Of a stretch of 64,000 bases of DNA, positions 42,061 through 51,794 are shown piece after piece. The position numbers and the translations under genes were made by a program. The notes under the pieces were generated by a model. That model saw only the letters and a list, made by a program, of their open reading frames with translations, was not told where the DNA came from and made no database searches. Position 1 is the stretch's first letter, and each line of letters opens with the position of its first letter. Origin of the DNA: CADEED01 sp036274075 (GTDB taxonomy: Bacteria > Pseudomonadota > Gammaproteobacteria > Steroidobacterales > Steroidobacteraceae); assembly GCA_036274075.1 (NCBI GenBank), contig DASUGK010000142.1:36435-100434 (forward strand), given 5' to 3'.

Positions 42061-44222
42061 AGCTGCTCGATGGCATCCGCGTGCTCGCGTGGCAGGAAGC
42101 GGCCGCCGGTGCGCTGGCGCGATTCCTGGGGGATCTCGGCGCCACGCTCCTGCGACACGACTCGCCCCTGCGGGAGGCGGACCTCGAGTCGGCCGATTTG
42201 CTGCTCGAGAGCCTCGGGCTCGCGCGCATCGAGGAGACCGGGATGTCCCGGGCGCAGATCGAGGCGGCGAATCCGCGGCTGGTCCATGTATCCGTGAGCA
42301 CTTTCGGCAGCCATGGTCCCCGCCGTCATTGGCGGGGGTCGGAACTCGTGGCTTCGGCCACCGGTGGCATCCTGCGCCTGACGGGCGACGTGGATCGTCC
42401 ACCGGTGAAGGAAGCGCTGGATGCCTGCGGCTTTCACGCGGACATGGTGGCGGCCGTGGGCGCGCTGGCCGCACTCGCCGAACGACGGCGCAGCGGGCTC
42501 GGGCAGCACGTGGACGTCGCGACGCAGGAAGTCGCGTTCTCGCGCAACGTCAACGGCGTGCTGGTTTGGCAGTTCGACAAGCGCCTGCTCGGCCGCGCGG
42601 GCGGCGCGCTCAACTACGGCCGCGCCACGGTGCGCTGCATCTGGGCGCTGCGCGATGGCTTTTGCTTTCATTCGCTGATGACTGGCCGGTTCGGCGCGCC
42701 CGCCAACCAGGCGCTGAGCGACTGGATGGACGCGTGCGGCGCGGACAATCCCCTGGCCGGCGTGGACTGGGAGCGCTACGACCGCTCGACGCTCGACGCG
42801 AACACGCGCGCACGCTGGGAAGCCGCCATCGAATCCTTCTTCAGGACGCGCACGCGCGAGGAAATCGCCGACGAGGGGCGACGGCGCGGAATCAATGCCA
42901 CGGTCATTGCCGCGCCCGCCGACGTGCTCGACGACCCTCACCTCGAAGCGCGGAAATTCTGGCGCGATACGGCCCAGGGCCGTGAGCCCTGCCGCTTCGT
43001 CCTCGTGACTCCCGCGGAGCAGCCCTGTGTGCCACGCGAACCGGCGAGTGCGAATCCCGCGCGCGGGCCGTTGTCCGGCGTACGTGTCCTGGATTTCTCG
43101 TGGGCCCTGGTGGGTTCCATCACCACCAAGACACTGGGTGATCTCGGCGCCGAGGTGGTCAAGGTGGAATCGCGCACCCGTCCCTGCCTGTCGCGGCTCG
43201 ACGTGCAGGTGAGCGCCTCGCGGCCGGGCAACTTCGACGACAAGCCGTGGTTCGCGCATCTCAACACGTCGAAGCTCAGCCTGGCGCTCGACCTGAAGCG
43301 CCCCGAGAGCCGCGAGTTGCTGGAGCCGCTCATCGACTGGGCGGACGTGGTGGTGGAGAACTTCTCCCCGGGCACGCTCGAGAAGTTAGGCCTGGACTAT
43401 CCGCGCCTGGCGGCGCGCAATCCGGGGATCGTCATGGTGTCCGGCAGCGTGTACGGACAGACCGGCCCGCTCGCCAGGAGCTGGGGCGTCGATGGCACCG
43501 GCGCCGCGCTCAGCGGCCGCACGTTCCTGACGGGTTGGCCGGATCGCAATCCCGTCATCCCGAGCGCCGCGCCCTACGGCGACGTGGTGCTTCCTTTCGC
43601 CATGGCCGCCGCCGTCATCGCCGGCCTGGAGCACCGGCGGGACCACCGGCGCGGCTGCCACATCGATGCATCCATGTACGAGGTTTGCGTGCAGCAGATG
43701 CGCGACGCCATCGCGCCCGGCGCGTCGGCGGTCCGTCCGGGAAATTCGGACCCGCGCGTGTTCCACCAGGGAGTGTACGCGGCGCAAGGCACGGACCGCT
43801 GGACGGCCGTGACCTTCGAAACGCCGCGCCAATGGCAGCAGTTCGCCAGCGCGGAGCACATGGAGGCAGCCGACGCGCCGGCGCGCGAAGCCGCGTTGGC
43901 GCGCTGGTGCGGCCTGCGTTCGGACCGGGAGGCGGCCGAGCGCCTGCAACAGCTCGGGATCGCCGCGGGCGTCGTGCAGGACATGTCGGACCTGATGGAG
44001 CACGACGTGCAACTGCAGGCGCGACGGCCGCTGGTGCCGCTCACGCATCCGTTGCTCGGCGAGTTCGGCCACATGCGCACGCCGATCGATTTTTCGCGTT
44101 CGGCCGCCTCGGGCTTCCGCGCGCCGAGCATGGGTGAACACAACCGGCAGGTCGCCACGGATCTCTGCGGCCTGTCGCCATCACGCCTGGAAGAGCTGGA
44201 AAAGCTCGGAGTTTTCAAATGA
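42057..44222 (+). CDS. Tandem-fused family III CoA transferase
   Basis: This 721-residue protein consists of two CaiB/BaiF CoA-transferase domains joined head to tail. The first spans about residues 1-320 and the second begins near residue 345 with LSGVRVLDFSWALVGSITTK. Candidate catalytic aspartates are in GFHADMVAAVG (first half) and PYGDVVLPFA (second half). Single-domain enzymes act as dimers and move CoA between carboxylic acids, so the fusion may supply an internal pseudo-dimer. The first domain is shortened. It overlaps both neighbours by ATGA. Confidence 0.85.
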   Translation: MKLLDGIRVLAWQEAAAGALARFLGDLGATLLRHDSPLREADLESADLLLESLGLARIEETGMSRAQIEAANPRLVHVSVSTFGSHGPRRHWRGSELVASATGGILRLTGDVDRPPVKEALDACGFHADMVAAVGALAALAERRRSGLGQHVDVATQEVAFSRNVNGVLVWQFDKRLLGRAGGALNYGRATVRCIWALRDGFCFHSLMTGRFGAPANQALSDWMDACGADNPLAGVDWERYDRSTLDANTRARWEAAIESFFRTRTREEIADEGRRRGINATVIAAPADVLDDPHLEARKFWRDTAQGREPCRFVLVTPAEQPCVPREPASANPARGPLSGVRVLDFSWALVGSITTKTLGDLGAEVVKVESRTRPCLSRLDVQVSASRPGNFDDKPWFAHLNTSKLSLALDLKRPESRELLEPLIDWADVVVENFSPGTLEKLGLDYPRLAARNPGIVMVSGSVYGQTGPLARSWGVDGTGAALSGRTFLTGWPDRNPVIPSAAPYGDVVLPFAMAAAVIAGLEHRRDHRRGCHIDASMYEVCVQQMRDAIAPGASAVRPGNSDPRVFHQGVYAAQGTDRWTAVTFETPRQWQQFASAEHMEAADAPAREAALARWCGLRSDREAAERLQQLGIAAGVVQDMSDLMEHDVQLQARRPLVPLTHPLLGEFGHMRTPIDFSRSAASGFRAPSMGEHNRQVATDLCGLSPSRLEELEKLGVFK

Positions 44223-45496
44223 GCGGGCAGCGCAGCCGCAAGGACCTGGCCTGCACGGCCGACGCAACGGCACACCAGCGCCAGTTCGTGGCCGATCTCC
44301 GCCGCCGCGTCATCGACGAAGGCGAGCCCTTCGCCATCGCGCAGGCCGACACGCCACACGAGATCTTCCACACGCTCGACATCCCGCTGATCAGCAACCA
44401 GTGGTGGTCGGCGTACATTTCGGCCAAGCAGCTCTCGCCCCGCTACTTCGCGGTGCTGGACAAGCTGGGTTATCCCGGCAACAGCTGCCGCTACTGCTCG
44501 CTGGGACTGGCGTGCACGCTCGACAACGACCCGGCGGCGGCGCCATGGGGCGGCCTGCCCAGGCCGACGGTGCTGGTCGCGAGGCTGACCTGCGACTGCA
44601 TTCGGCACGTGTTCGGGCAATGGGCGGAGGCGCTGGGCAGCGAGTTCTTTCCACTGGAAGCGCCGGGCTGGCTGCACAAGGATCCGGCCTGGTTCGAGCA
44701 CGCGAACCATGACTGGGAAACGGTCTATGAGCCGCGGCGCATCGAGCTGCTCGTGAAGGAAATGCGCGCGTTGATCGAGCTCCTCGAGCAGCGCACCGGC
44801 CGCAGGTTCGACGAGGAGAAATTCCTGGCGCTGATGCAGGGCGTCAACGAGCAGGAAACCTACATCGCCGAAGCGGCGCAGTTGATCGGCAACGCGCGGC
44901 CCTGTCCCGTGTCGATCGCCGAGCAGATGCCGAACACCATGATTCCCCAGTGGCACCGCGGCTCGCCGTGGGCCATCGCGCATGCGCGCCGTTTTCGCGA
45001 CGAGGTGGCCGAGCGCATCGCGCAGGGCGCCGGCGCCGGGAGCTCGGAGCGCGTACGGCTCATGTGGATAGGGGCAGGTCTCTGGCACGACCCGGGCTTC
45101 TACAGTGCGCTCGAGGATCGGCACGGCGCGGTCTTCGTCTGGTCGATGTACATGCCGTTCGCGGGACCCGCGTACATCCGCGAACTGAAGGACCGGCCCT
45201 TGCACGCGCTGGCGAGCCGCGTCTGTTCCATGAACGAGGTGCTGCACCTTCCGCCGTGGATGAACGGCTGGATGGTTCACGAGGCGCGGCGCTGCGGCAT
45301 CGATGCCGCGGTCGTGCTCGTGCCGCCCGGCAACCGGTTGTCCCAGTCCGGAACACTGCTCACGCAGCAGGCACTCGAGAGCGCCGGGGTGCCGGTGCTG
45401 CGGCTTTCGGCGGACATGGTCGATGCGAAGGAATGGCACCACGAACGCATGGTCGAGCACGTGGCCGGGTTCCTGCGCTCGAAGGGACTGATATGA
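44219..45496 (+). CDS. 2-hydroxyacyl-CoA dehydratase/benzoyl-CoA reductase-like subunit
   Basis: This 425-residue protein resembles the BcrB/HgdA-type subunits that bind a [4Fe-4S] cluster and reduce or dehydrate acyl-CoA esters. Candidate cluster ligands are the cysteines in GNSCRYCSLGLAC and ARLTCDCIRH. The C-terminal part (LTQQALESAGVPVLRLSADM) fits the family's last domain. It overlaps the fused CoA transferase and the DctP gene by four bases each. Alone it would lack an electron-activating ATPase. With its degenerate partner it may form an asymmetric enzyme. Confidence 0.75.
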   Translation: MSGQRSRKDLACTADATAHQRQFVADLRRRVIDEGEPFAIAQADTPHEIFHTLDIPLISNQWWSAYISAKQLSPRYFAVLDKLGYPGNSCRYCSLGLACTLDNDPAAAPWGGLPRPTVLVARLTCDCIRHVFGQWAEALGSEFFPLEAPGWLHKDPAWFEHANHDWETVYEPRRIELLVKEMRALIELLEQRTGRRFDEEKFLALMQGVNEQETYIAEAAQLIGNARPCPVSIAEQMPNTMIPQWHRGSPWAIAHARRFRDEVAERIAQGAGAGSSERVRLMWIGAGLWHDPGFYSALEDRHGAVFVWSMYMPFAGPAYIRELKDRPLHALASRVCSMNEVLHLPPWMNGWMVHEARRCGIDAAVVLVPPGNRLSQSGTLLTQQALESAGVPVLRLSADMVDAKEWHHERMVEHVAGFLRSKGLI

Positions 45497-46542
45497 GGAT
45501 CATCGCCGTGGCCCTCACCGTGGCCGCGCTGCTGGCCGCATGCACGCAGGGCGCCCACGATGGCGTGACCGTGCTGACCTACGCATCGCCGTACGGTCCC
45601 GCCCACCCGTTCAGCCGCGCGGACATCGCCTGGATGAACTGGATCGCCGAGCGCTCCGGCGGGCGCCTGCGCGTGCAGCCGTACTGGTCGAGCGCCGTGC
45701 TGTCCTCCGAGCACTCGATGACCGAGATCCGCCACGGCGTCGTCGACGTCGGATTGATCACGCCTATCTACGCGCGCGGCGGCGCGCACCTGATCCACGT
45801 GCAGGCGGGCTACTACGCCGGGCTGACCACGTTTGCGCAGCAGGTCGCGCTGTATCGTTGCCTCGAGCGTGCCGATCCGCAGTTTTCGCGCGAGCTGCAT
45901 GGACTGGTGGTGCTCGCCGTGCAGGGCGGCAACCTGCCCGGCATCGTGACACGCACGCGACAGGTCGACACCCTGGATGACCTGCAGGGCCTGCGGCTGC
46001 GCGCGCCGGCCGAACTGCTCGACGTGCTGCGGCGCTTCGGCGCCGACCCGGTCGAGATGCCCATGGGCGAGGTCTACTCGGCGCTGGCGAAGGGCGTGAT
46101 CGACGGCGTGGTCGCGCCGGCCGACACCCTGCGCTCGCTGCACTTCGCCGAGGTCGCGCATTACTTCAACACGCTGCGCGTGCCGCGCGGCGCCTATGCC
46201 GCACGCGCCATCGGGGCGAAGCGCTGGAACTCCCTGACGGACGAGGAGCGCGCCATCCTGCGGGAAGGCGTCGCGGTCTGGGAGCGTGCGCTCGAGGAAC
46301 AATTGCGCCAGGCCGAAGTCGCCGGTGAGGCCGCCGGGCGCGACAGCGGCATGACCTTCACCGCGCCGCCCGAGGCCGATGTCGAGCGGTTCCTTGCCGT
46401 CTACAACGAAGTCGCGGAGCACAGGGCGCGACTCGCGAGCCGATATGAAATCGACGGGCTGGGACTGTTCCGCTACGCGCGCTCGGTGGTGTCGCGGACG
46501 GCGGCGACCGGCAAGCTCGAATGTGCTGGAGAAACGCAATGA
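45493..46542 (+). CDS. dctP: TRAP transporter substrate-binding lipoprotein (DctP)
   Basis: This is a 349-residue extracytoplasmic solute receptor with a lipobox (LLAAC), so it is anchored to the membrane in the periplasm. The fold is DctP-like: WIAERSGGRLRVQPYWSSAV, EIRHGVVDVGLI, and VDTLDDLQGLRLRAP with the conserved arginine that salt-bridges a carboxylate ligand. This supports an organic-acid substrate. It is separated from the permease genes by three enzyme genes, which is unusual, but all are translationally coupled. Confidence 0.9.
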   Translation: MRIIAVALTVAALLAACTQGAHDGVTVLTYASPYGPAHPFSRADIAWMNWIAERSGGRLRVQPYWSSAVLSSEHSMTEIRHGVVDVGLITPIYARGGAHLIHVQAGYYAGLTTFAQQVALYRCLERADPQFSRELHGLVVLAVQGGNLPGIVTRTRQVDTLDDLQGLRLRAPAELLDVLRRFGADPVEMPMGEVYSALAKGVIDGVVAPADTLRSLHFAEVAHYFNTLRVPRGAYAARAIGAKRWNSLTDEERAILREGVAVWERALEEQLRQAEVAGEAAGRDSGMTFTAPPEADVERFLAVYNEVAEHRARLASRYEIDGLGLFRYARSVVSRTAATGKLECAGETQ

Positions 46543-47744
46543 GCAGCGCACTGGCCGGTACGCGCGTGGTGGATTTCAGTCACGTGATGGCGGGACCTTA
46601 CGCGTCGCACCTGCTGCGCCTGCTCGGCGCCGAGGTGATCAAGATCGAGTCGCCGGGCACCGGTGACGCCATGCGCAACTACGGCGCCGACCGGCGCTAC
46701 GACGGCATGGCGCCCGCCTTCATTGCCGTCAACGCCGGCAAGAAGTCGCTCGTCCTCAATCTCAAGCATCCGCCCGCGCTCGCCGCGGCCCGGCGGCTCA
46801 TCGCGGGTGCCGACGTGGTGCTGGAAAACTTCCGGCCGGGGGTCATGGCGCGCCTCGGACTCGACTACGAGAGCGTGCGCGAACTGCAGCCGCGCCTGGT
46901 CTACTGCTCCGTGTCGGGCTACGGCCAATGCAGCCCGCGGCGCGACTGGCCCGCCATCGACAACATCGTCCAGGCCACCAGCGGCATGATGTCGCTGAGC
47001 GGCGAGAACGGCGACGGGCCGATGCGCGTCGGTTTTCCCGTGGTCGACACGCTGACCGGCCAGACCGCCGCGTTCGCCATCGTCGCGGCGCTGTTGCGCC
47101 GTGAACGCACGGGCGCCGGGGAATACATCGACGTCGCCATGTTCGACGCGGCGCTCGCCTTCATGGCCTCGGCCGTCGTGCCCTACCTCGTCACCGGCAA
47201 GACGCTGGAGCGCACCGGCAACGTCGGTTACAGCGGCCAGCCCACCTCGGCGGTGTTCGAGGCGGGCGATGGCCGCCAGATCTCGCTGGGCGTGGTGCAA
47301 CAGTCGCAGTTCGAAACACTGGCGCGCGCGCTGAAGTGCGAACGCTGGCTCGCCGATCCGCGCTTCACGAACCCGGACCTGCGCCGCCGCAACAGCCAGG
47401 CCATGCGCGCGGAACTCGCAACGGTTTTCGCCGCCCAACCGGCCGCGGCATGGGAGCGGCAACTGAGCGCCGCCGGCGTGCCGTGCGGCATGGTGCGGGA
47501 CGTGGGCGAGGCGGTGAGCCTCGAGGGACTCGAGGATCGCGGCGTCACCATCCCGCTGAAGATTCCCGGGCTTCCCGAGCGCGAGAGCGTGGGCATCGTC
47601 AACGCGGGATTCCAGTTCAGCCAGGACTCGCCGCACATCGACGCGCCGCCGCCGACGCTCGGTGAACACGGCGAGGCCATCCTCGAATCGCTCGGCTTCG
47701 ACGCGGCCGAGCGGCGCGAAATCTTCGCCGGCAACCAGCGCTGA
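46539..47744 (+). CDS. Family III CoA transferase (CaiB/BaiF)
   Basis: This 401-residue cytoplasmic enzyme is a canonical CoA transferase: GTRVVDFSHVMAGPYASHLL at the N terminus, NLKHP, VLENFRPGVMARLGL and the catalytic Asp in VGFPVVDTLTGQTA. It likely moves CoA from a donor such as succinyl- or acetyl-CoA to the imported acid. The ATG at 46539 overlaps the dctP stop. It is the last tightly coupled gene. The CocE-type hydrolase follows 25 bp later and may be in the same transcript. Confidence 0.92.
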   Translation: MSSALAGTRVVDFSHVMAGPYASHLLRLLGAEVIKIESPGTGDAMRNYGADRRYDGMAPAFIAVNAGKKSLVLNLKHPPALAAARRLIAGADVVLENFRPGVMARLGLDYESVRELQPRLVYCSVSGYGQCSPRRDWPAIDNIVQATSGMMSLSGENGDGPMRVGFPVVDTLTGQTAAFAIVAALLRRERTGAGEYIDVAMFDAALAFMASAVVPYLVTGKTLERTGNVGYSGQPTSAVFEAGDGRQISLGVVQQSQFETLARALKCERWLADPRFTNPDLRRRNSQAMRAELATVFAAQPAAAWERQLSAAGVPCGMVRDVGEAVSLEGLEDRGVTIPLKIPGLPERESVGIVNAGFQFSQDSPHIDAPPPTLGEHGEAILESLGFDAAERREIFAGNQR

Positions 47745-47769
47745 TCGCAGAACCAACCCTGAGGGCTCC

Positions 47770-49530
47770 ATGATTCGCATGCACTGCAAATCCGTCGCCA
47801 CCCTGGTGCTGGCATCGTTCATCTGTCCGTCGCTGGCCGCGGAACCGAAAGTCTCGAAGCCGGGCCAGTACGCGGGCTACACGAGTGCGCAGTACGACGG
47901 CTACCAGTTGAGTTCGCAGTACGTCGCGGTGCGTGATGGCACGCGGCTCGCGGTCGACGTGTTCCTGCCCACCCGCGACGGAAAGGCGGCGAGCGGCAAA
48001 CTACCCGTCGTGTGGATGCATACGCCGTACAACCGGCGCAACACGCAGAACGGCCTCACCGCGGCCAACTATCCCGGCAAGGCGCTGCAGCTCGTGAAGT
48101 TCGGCTACGCCGTCGCGGTGGCGGATTTCCGCGGACTGTATGCCTCGTTCGGCCGCAATGCCGGTTACAACCGCGGCGAATGGCAGGAAGACGCCCGGTT
48201 CGACGCCTACGACATCACCGAGTGGCTGGCGAAGCAGCCGTGGAGCAATGGCAAGGTCGGCATGTGGGGCTGTTCCGCCACGGGCGGCAGCCAGATGCAG
48301 GCGCTGTCGACTGCGCCGCCCAGCCTGAAAGCCATATTCCCCATGAGCTGCGAATGGGATGTGTATGCCTTCGTGGCGCCCGGCGGCATCACGCCGCGGG
48401 ATTCTCCGACCATGATGATGCGCGGTGGATCGCGCGAGGAGCGCGATCGCAGCGCCGTGGCCGTGGACGCCGATACCGATGGCAAGCTGCTGGGCGCCGC
48501 GATCGCCGGGCACGCCCGGAACCTCGAAACCGCGGGCGTCGTGCCTTTCCGCGACAGCGTCTCGAAGGAGTTCGGCAATACCTGGTGGCTGCACAGCAGC
48601 CCGCACACCCATGCCGCGACGATCAATCGTTCCGGCATCGCCGTGTATGCCGCGACCAACTGGGCGGAAGGATTCACCGGCCACGGACCGCCGTACACTT
48701 TCAGGAACCTGCGTACGCCGAAGAAGCTCATCCTCGGGCCTGGCAGGCACTGCGACTGGGCCACCGTGCTCACCGACACCGGCTTCGACATCGTCATCGA
48801 GGAATTGCGCTTTTTCGATTACTGGCTGCGCGGCATCGACAATGGCGTGATGCGTGAGCCCGCCGTGACCTACTACACGTACAACGAGACGCCGGAGCAC
48901 GCGTGGAAGTCCTCGAAGACCTGGCCCCTGGCCGGCGAAAAGCGCACCGCGTTCTACCTGGCCCCGGGCGTCCTGGGCACCGCGAAGCCCGCCGACGCCG
49001 CCAGTGCGACACGCATGCAGGTGCGCTACGACACGGAAGGCGAGGCGTTCTGGTCCACGGGCATGAGCTTTGCGACTGAACCGCTCGCGCAGGACATGCA
49101 GGTGACCGGTCACCCGGTCGCGCGGCTGTGGATCGCATCGACTTCGAGCGATGCCGACATCATCGCGCGGCTGGACGACGTGTCGCCCGACGGCACGCAC
49201 ACCTACGTGGGCGTGGAAGGAAAACTGCGCGCCTCGCTGCGGGCCACCGCCACGGCGCCATACGACACGATGGGGCTACCGTGGCATCCCTTCACCGCGG
49301 AATCGCAGCAACCGCTCCAGGCAGGCGTGCCGGTCGAGGCGCAGTTCGAGTTCCTGCCGACGTCCTACATCTTCAAGGCCGGCCACCGCATCCGGCTGAC
49401 GCTGCAGTTTGCCGATCCTCGTTCCACGCCGAAGCTGGAACCCGCACCCGAAGTCAGCGTGCTGCACGGCCGCGATGCCGCCTCGCTCATCGAGCTGCCG
49501 GTGATTCCGCGTCTCGCGCCGTCGCCCTAG
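47770..49530 (+). CDS. CocE/NonD-family secreted hydrolase
   Basis: This 586-residue exported enzyme (signal ending near SLAAE) has the S15/CocE layout: YVAVRDGTRLAVDVFLPTRD, the nucleophile in MWGCSATGGSQMQ, a His in LGPGRHCDWATV, and a C-terminal jelly roll from about residue 400. It hydrolyses an ester or amide outside the cytoplasm. Its place behind the TRAP/CoA operon suggests that it frees the acid that the transporter imports, which is inference. Its TAG overlaps the TAG of the convergent sapC-like gene. Confidence 0.87.
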   Translation: MIRMHCKSVATLVLASFICPSLAAEPKVSKPGQYAGYTSAQYDGYQLSSQYVAVRDGTRLAVDVFLPTRDGKAASGKLPVVWMHTPYNRRNTQNGLTAANYPGKALQLVKFGYAVAVADFRGLYASFGRNAGYNRGEWQEDARFDAYDITEWLAKQPWSNGKVGMWGCSATGGSQMQALSTAPPSLKAIFPMSCEWDVYAFVAPGGITPRDSPTMMMRGGSREERDRSAVAVDADTDGKLLGAAIAGHARNLETAGVVPFRDSVSKEFGNTWWLHSSPHTHAATINRSGIAVYAATNWAEGFTGHGPPYTFRNLRTPKKLILGPGRHCDWATVLTDTGFDIVIEELRFFDYWLRGIDNGVMREPAVTYYTYNETPEHAWKSSKTWPLAGEKRTAFYLAPGVLGTAKPADAASATRMQVRYDTEGEAFWSTGMSFATEPLAQDMQVTGHPVARLWIASTSSDADIIARLDDVSPDGTHTYVGVEGKLRASLRATATAPYDTMGLPWHPFTAESQQPLQAGVPVEAQFEFLPTSYIFKAGHRIRLTLQFADPRSTPKLEPAPEVSVLHGRDAASLIELPVIPRLAPSP

Positions 49531-50207
49531 CCGATCGCCTGCCGGCGCTCACGCAGCCGCGCCAACCGCGGGATGTGCTTCAGTGACGCCGCCATCGAGT
49601 AGGCGAACTGCAGGTGGCCCGCGCGGAACAGGCGCAGCGCGGCCGCGTCGTCGATGTCGCGCAGGCGGTCGAGGCTCACGGTGTAGAGTCCCTGCAGCGT
49701 GAGACGCTCGGCGCTGTCGAAGCGCAGCGAGATTTCGATGGGCTCGATGAGCCTGAGACCGTTCATCTCCGCGATGAACGCATCGGTACGCTCCAGCCCG
49801 GCGTGGATCTCTCCCAGCGTGCGCTGGATGGCGCGCAGGGACTTGCCAGGCTCGCGCGCGTCGTCGAACAGCGGCTCGCCTTCCTGCTCGCTGAACCGCG
49901 CATTCTCGCGATCGATGGCGATGTGTTTCTCGGACAGGAAGAAACCCTCCCGCTGCAGCATCAGCGGCTGGAAGCCGCCGCGCTCTTCCTCCGAGCCGAG
50001 CAGGTTCTCGCCGGGCTTGAACCCGAACATCGCGCCCGCGTAGAAGACGCCCGTCTCCGGATTCTTGGTGAACAACACGGGACAGCACGTGGCCGCGACC
50101 AGGAACTCCGGCGCGAGGATCTGCACGAAGTGCGGTATTTGCCCGCCTGCCGCCCGGAGCCGCAGGTGGCCGTGTTCCCGGGGATTCAACAATTCGAGAG
50201 TGGGCAC
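49527..50207 (-). CDS. SapC-family protein
   Basis: This is a 226-residue soluble protein of the SapC family (not the peptide permease of that name). It has MFGFKPGENLL and GFQPLMLQREGFFL near the middle and a C terminus EISLRFDSAERLTLQGLYTV, features I recognise from SapC homologues. Its biochemical role is not established. In several gammaproteobacteria and Caulobacter relatives sapC lies beside a tryptophan halogenase, a TonB receptor and a cupin-like gene, exactly as here. It ends the halogenase transcript. Confidence 0.85.
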   Translation of the reverse strand: MPTLELLNPREHGHLRLRAAGGQIPHFVQILAPEFLVAATCCPVLFTKNPETGVFYAGAMFGFKPGENLLGSEEERGGFQPLMLQREGFFLSEKHIAIDRENARFSEQEGEPLFDDAREPGKSLRAIQRTLGEIHAGLERTDAFIAEMNGLRLIEPIEISLRFDSAERLTLQGLYTVSLDRLRDIDDAAALRLFRAGHLQFAYSMAASLKHIPRLARLRERRQAIG

Positions 50208-50212
50208 GTGTC

Positions 50213-51757
50213 TCAGACCGCCTGCATGCCGTGTTCGACGATCTTGCGGATGAGATCGCGGTGCCGCGGCAACCCGGCCCGCAGGCGTTCGGTCTGGATC
50301 GCGTTTTCGCGCATGGCGCGCTCCGCGGTCTTCGCATCGCCGCTCAGCATCGAGGGCTCGACCTGCGTGCGGAACCCCATGCCGTAGAGCACGTACTGGT
50401 AGCTCGCGGCCGGGAACACTTCTTCGACGCGATCGAACTCGTCATGGAACCACGGCGACTGGTGGCTCCAGAGCAGCAGCAGGTCCTGGAGGCGATCCGG
50501 GATGGTCTCCGGCAACAGGTTGTCGCGCCAGAACGGCGTATCGGTGCGCTTCGTGAGCACGTAGTGAAGCTTGAGGAAATCGATGATGCGGCCCCAGCGA
50601 TATTGAGTGGTGGAGTTGAAGCGCGCGGCGATCAGGTCCATCACTTCGCGGCACACCGGCATCTGCTCGGCGATGAACTTCGCGGAGAGCTCGATCAGAA
50701 CGATGGCCGATGCCTCGAGCGGCTCGAGGAATCCGGCCGCGAGGCCCACGGCCACGCAATTGCGTTTCCAGAAGGTTTCGCGGTGGCCCGCGGGAATCAC
50801 CAGCTTGCGTACCGGCAGGTCCTTGCCCACCCCGCCCAGGTAGTCGCGCAGCTCGCGCTCCGCCTCATCGTCGGAGATGTGGCGGCTCGAGTAGACGTGG
50901 CCGACGCCGCGGCGGGCCGGCAGCCCGATGTCCCAGATCCAGCCCGAGGACTGCGCGGTCGAAATCGTCTGCGAGGCAATGGGCGCGGCGTCGCTCGCGT
51001 ACGGCACCTGGATCGCCAGCGCGCGGTCGCAGAACAACACGTCGTCGCATTTGCGGAAAGGCACGCCCAGCGTCTCGCCGATCAGCAGTGCCTTGAAGCC
51101 GGTGCAATCGACGAACAGGTCGCCCGCGATGTCGCCTGCCTGCGGCGTCGTGAGGCTCCGGATGTCGCCGCTGGGCGTGAGATTCACGGTCTGCACGTCG
51201 GCGAGCAGGTGGCGTACACCGAGTCTTTCGGTGCAATGCTTCTGCAGGAAAGTGGCGAACTTGCCGGCGTCCAGGTGATACGAGTAATTGGCCACGGCCT
51301 CGAACTCGGCGGTGGCGATGGTCTTGGGCGCGAGACCGTCATCGCAGAGCCGGCCCTGCGGACACACGGCGTCGCAGAAGCTGCGGCCGTCATCGCGCGC
51401 CAGCCAGTGGGGCGCCAGGTTCAGCTGCGCGAAGCTCTGCGGCAGCATCAGCGGGTGGTAGTAGAAGTCGTCCGCCGCGCCGGTGGTCCACTTCGCGAAC
51501 CGTGCTCCCTGTTTGAATGCTGCATCGCAGTGCCGGAAGAACTCCGTCTCGGACACGCCGATGCGCGCCAGCGTGCTGCGCAGCGTCGGCCAGGTGCCCT
51601 CACCGACGCCGATGATGGGCATCGTGGGCGACTCGACCAGCGTAACCGTGAACCCCGCATCCATGCGGGCCCGATGCTTGGCGGCAATCACCGCCGCGGT
51701 GAGCCACCCGGCGGTGCCGCCGCCCACCACGACGATGTCTTTGACGGGCTGGACCAT
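50213..51757 (-). CDS. Tryptophan-halogenase-family flavin-dependent protein
   Basis: This 514-residue protein has the FAD-binding GGGTAGW at residues 12-18 and a lysine in FKQGAR (residue 82), equivalent to the catalytic Lys of PrnA. WIWDIGLP corresponds to the WxWxIP halogenase signature with a one-residue change. It could halogenate an indole or another aromatic, but members beside TonB receptors have no proven substrate. The ATG at 51757 is chosen over upstream sequence. It follows the receptor after 80 bp containing a hairpin. Confidence 0.88.
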   Translation of the reverse strand: MVQPVKDIVVVGGGTAGWLTAAVIAAKHRARMDAGFTVTLVESPTMPIIGVGEGTWPTLRSTLARIGVSETEFFRHCDAAFKQGARFAKWTTGAADDFYYHPLMLPQSFAQLNLAPHWLARDDGRSFCDAVCPQGRLCDDGLAPKTIATAEFEAVANYSYHLDAGKFATFLQKHCTERLGVRHLLADVQTVNLTPSGDIRSLTTPQAGDIAGDLFVDCTGFKALLIGETLGVPFRKCDDVLFCDRALAIQVPYASDAAPIASQTISTAQSSGWIWDIGLPARRGVGHVYSSRHISDDEAERELRDYLGGVGKDLPVRKLVIPAGHRETFWKRNCVAVGLAAGFLEPLEASAIVLIELSAKFIAEQMPVCREVMDLIAARFNSTTQYRWGRIIDFLKLHYVLTKRTDTPFWRDNLLPETIPDRLQDLLLLWSHQSPWFHDEFDRVEEVFPAASYQYVLYGMGFRTQVEPSMLSGDAKTAERAMRENAIQTERLRAGLPRHRDLIRKIVEHGMQAV

Positions 51758-51794
51758 GATGCGATGGGACGGCGGCGGAGAGAGGATGTCAACA

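Noticed and set aside
43574..45460. Minus-strand open frame of 628 codons across the CoA-transferase and dehydratase genes
   Set aside because: It crosses the junction of two real coupled genes and has no protein-like signature.
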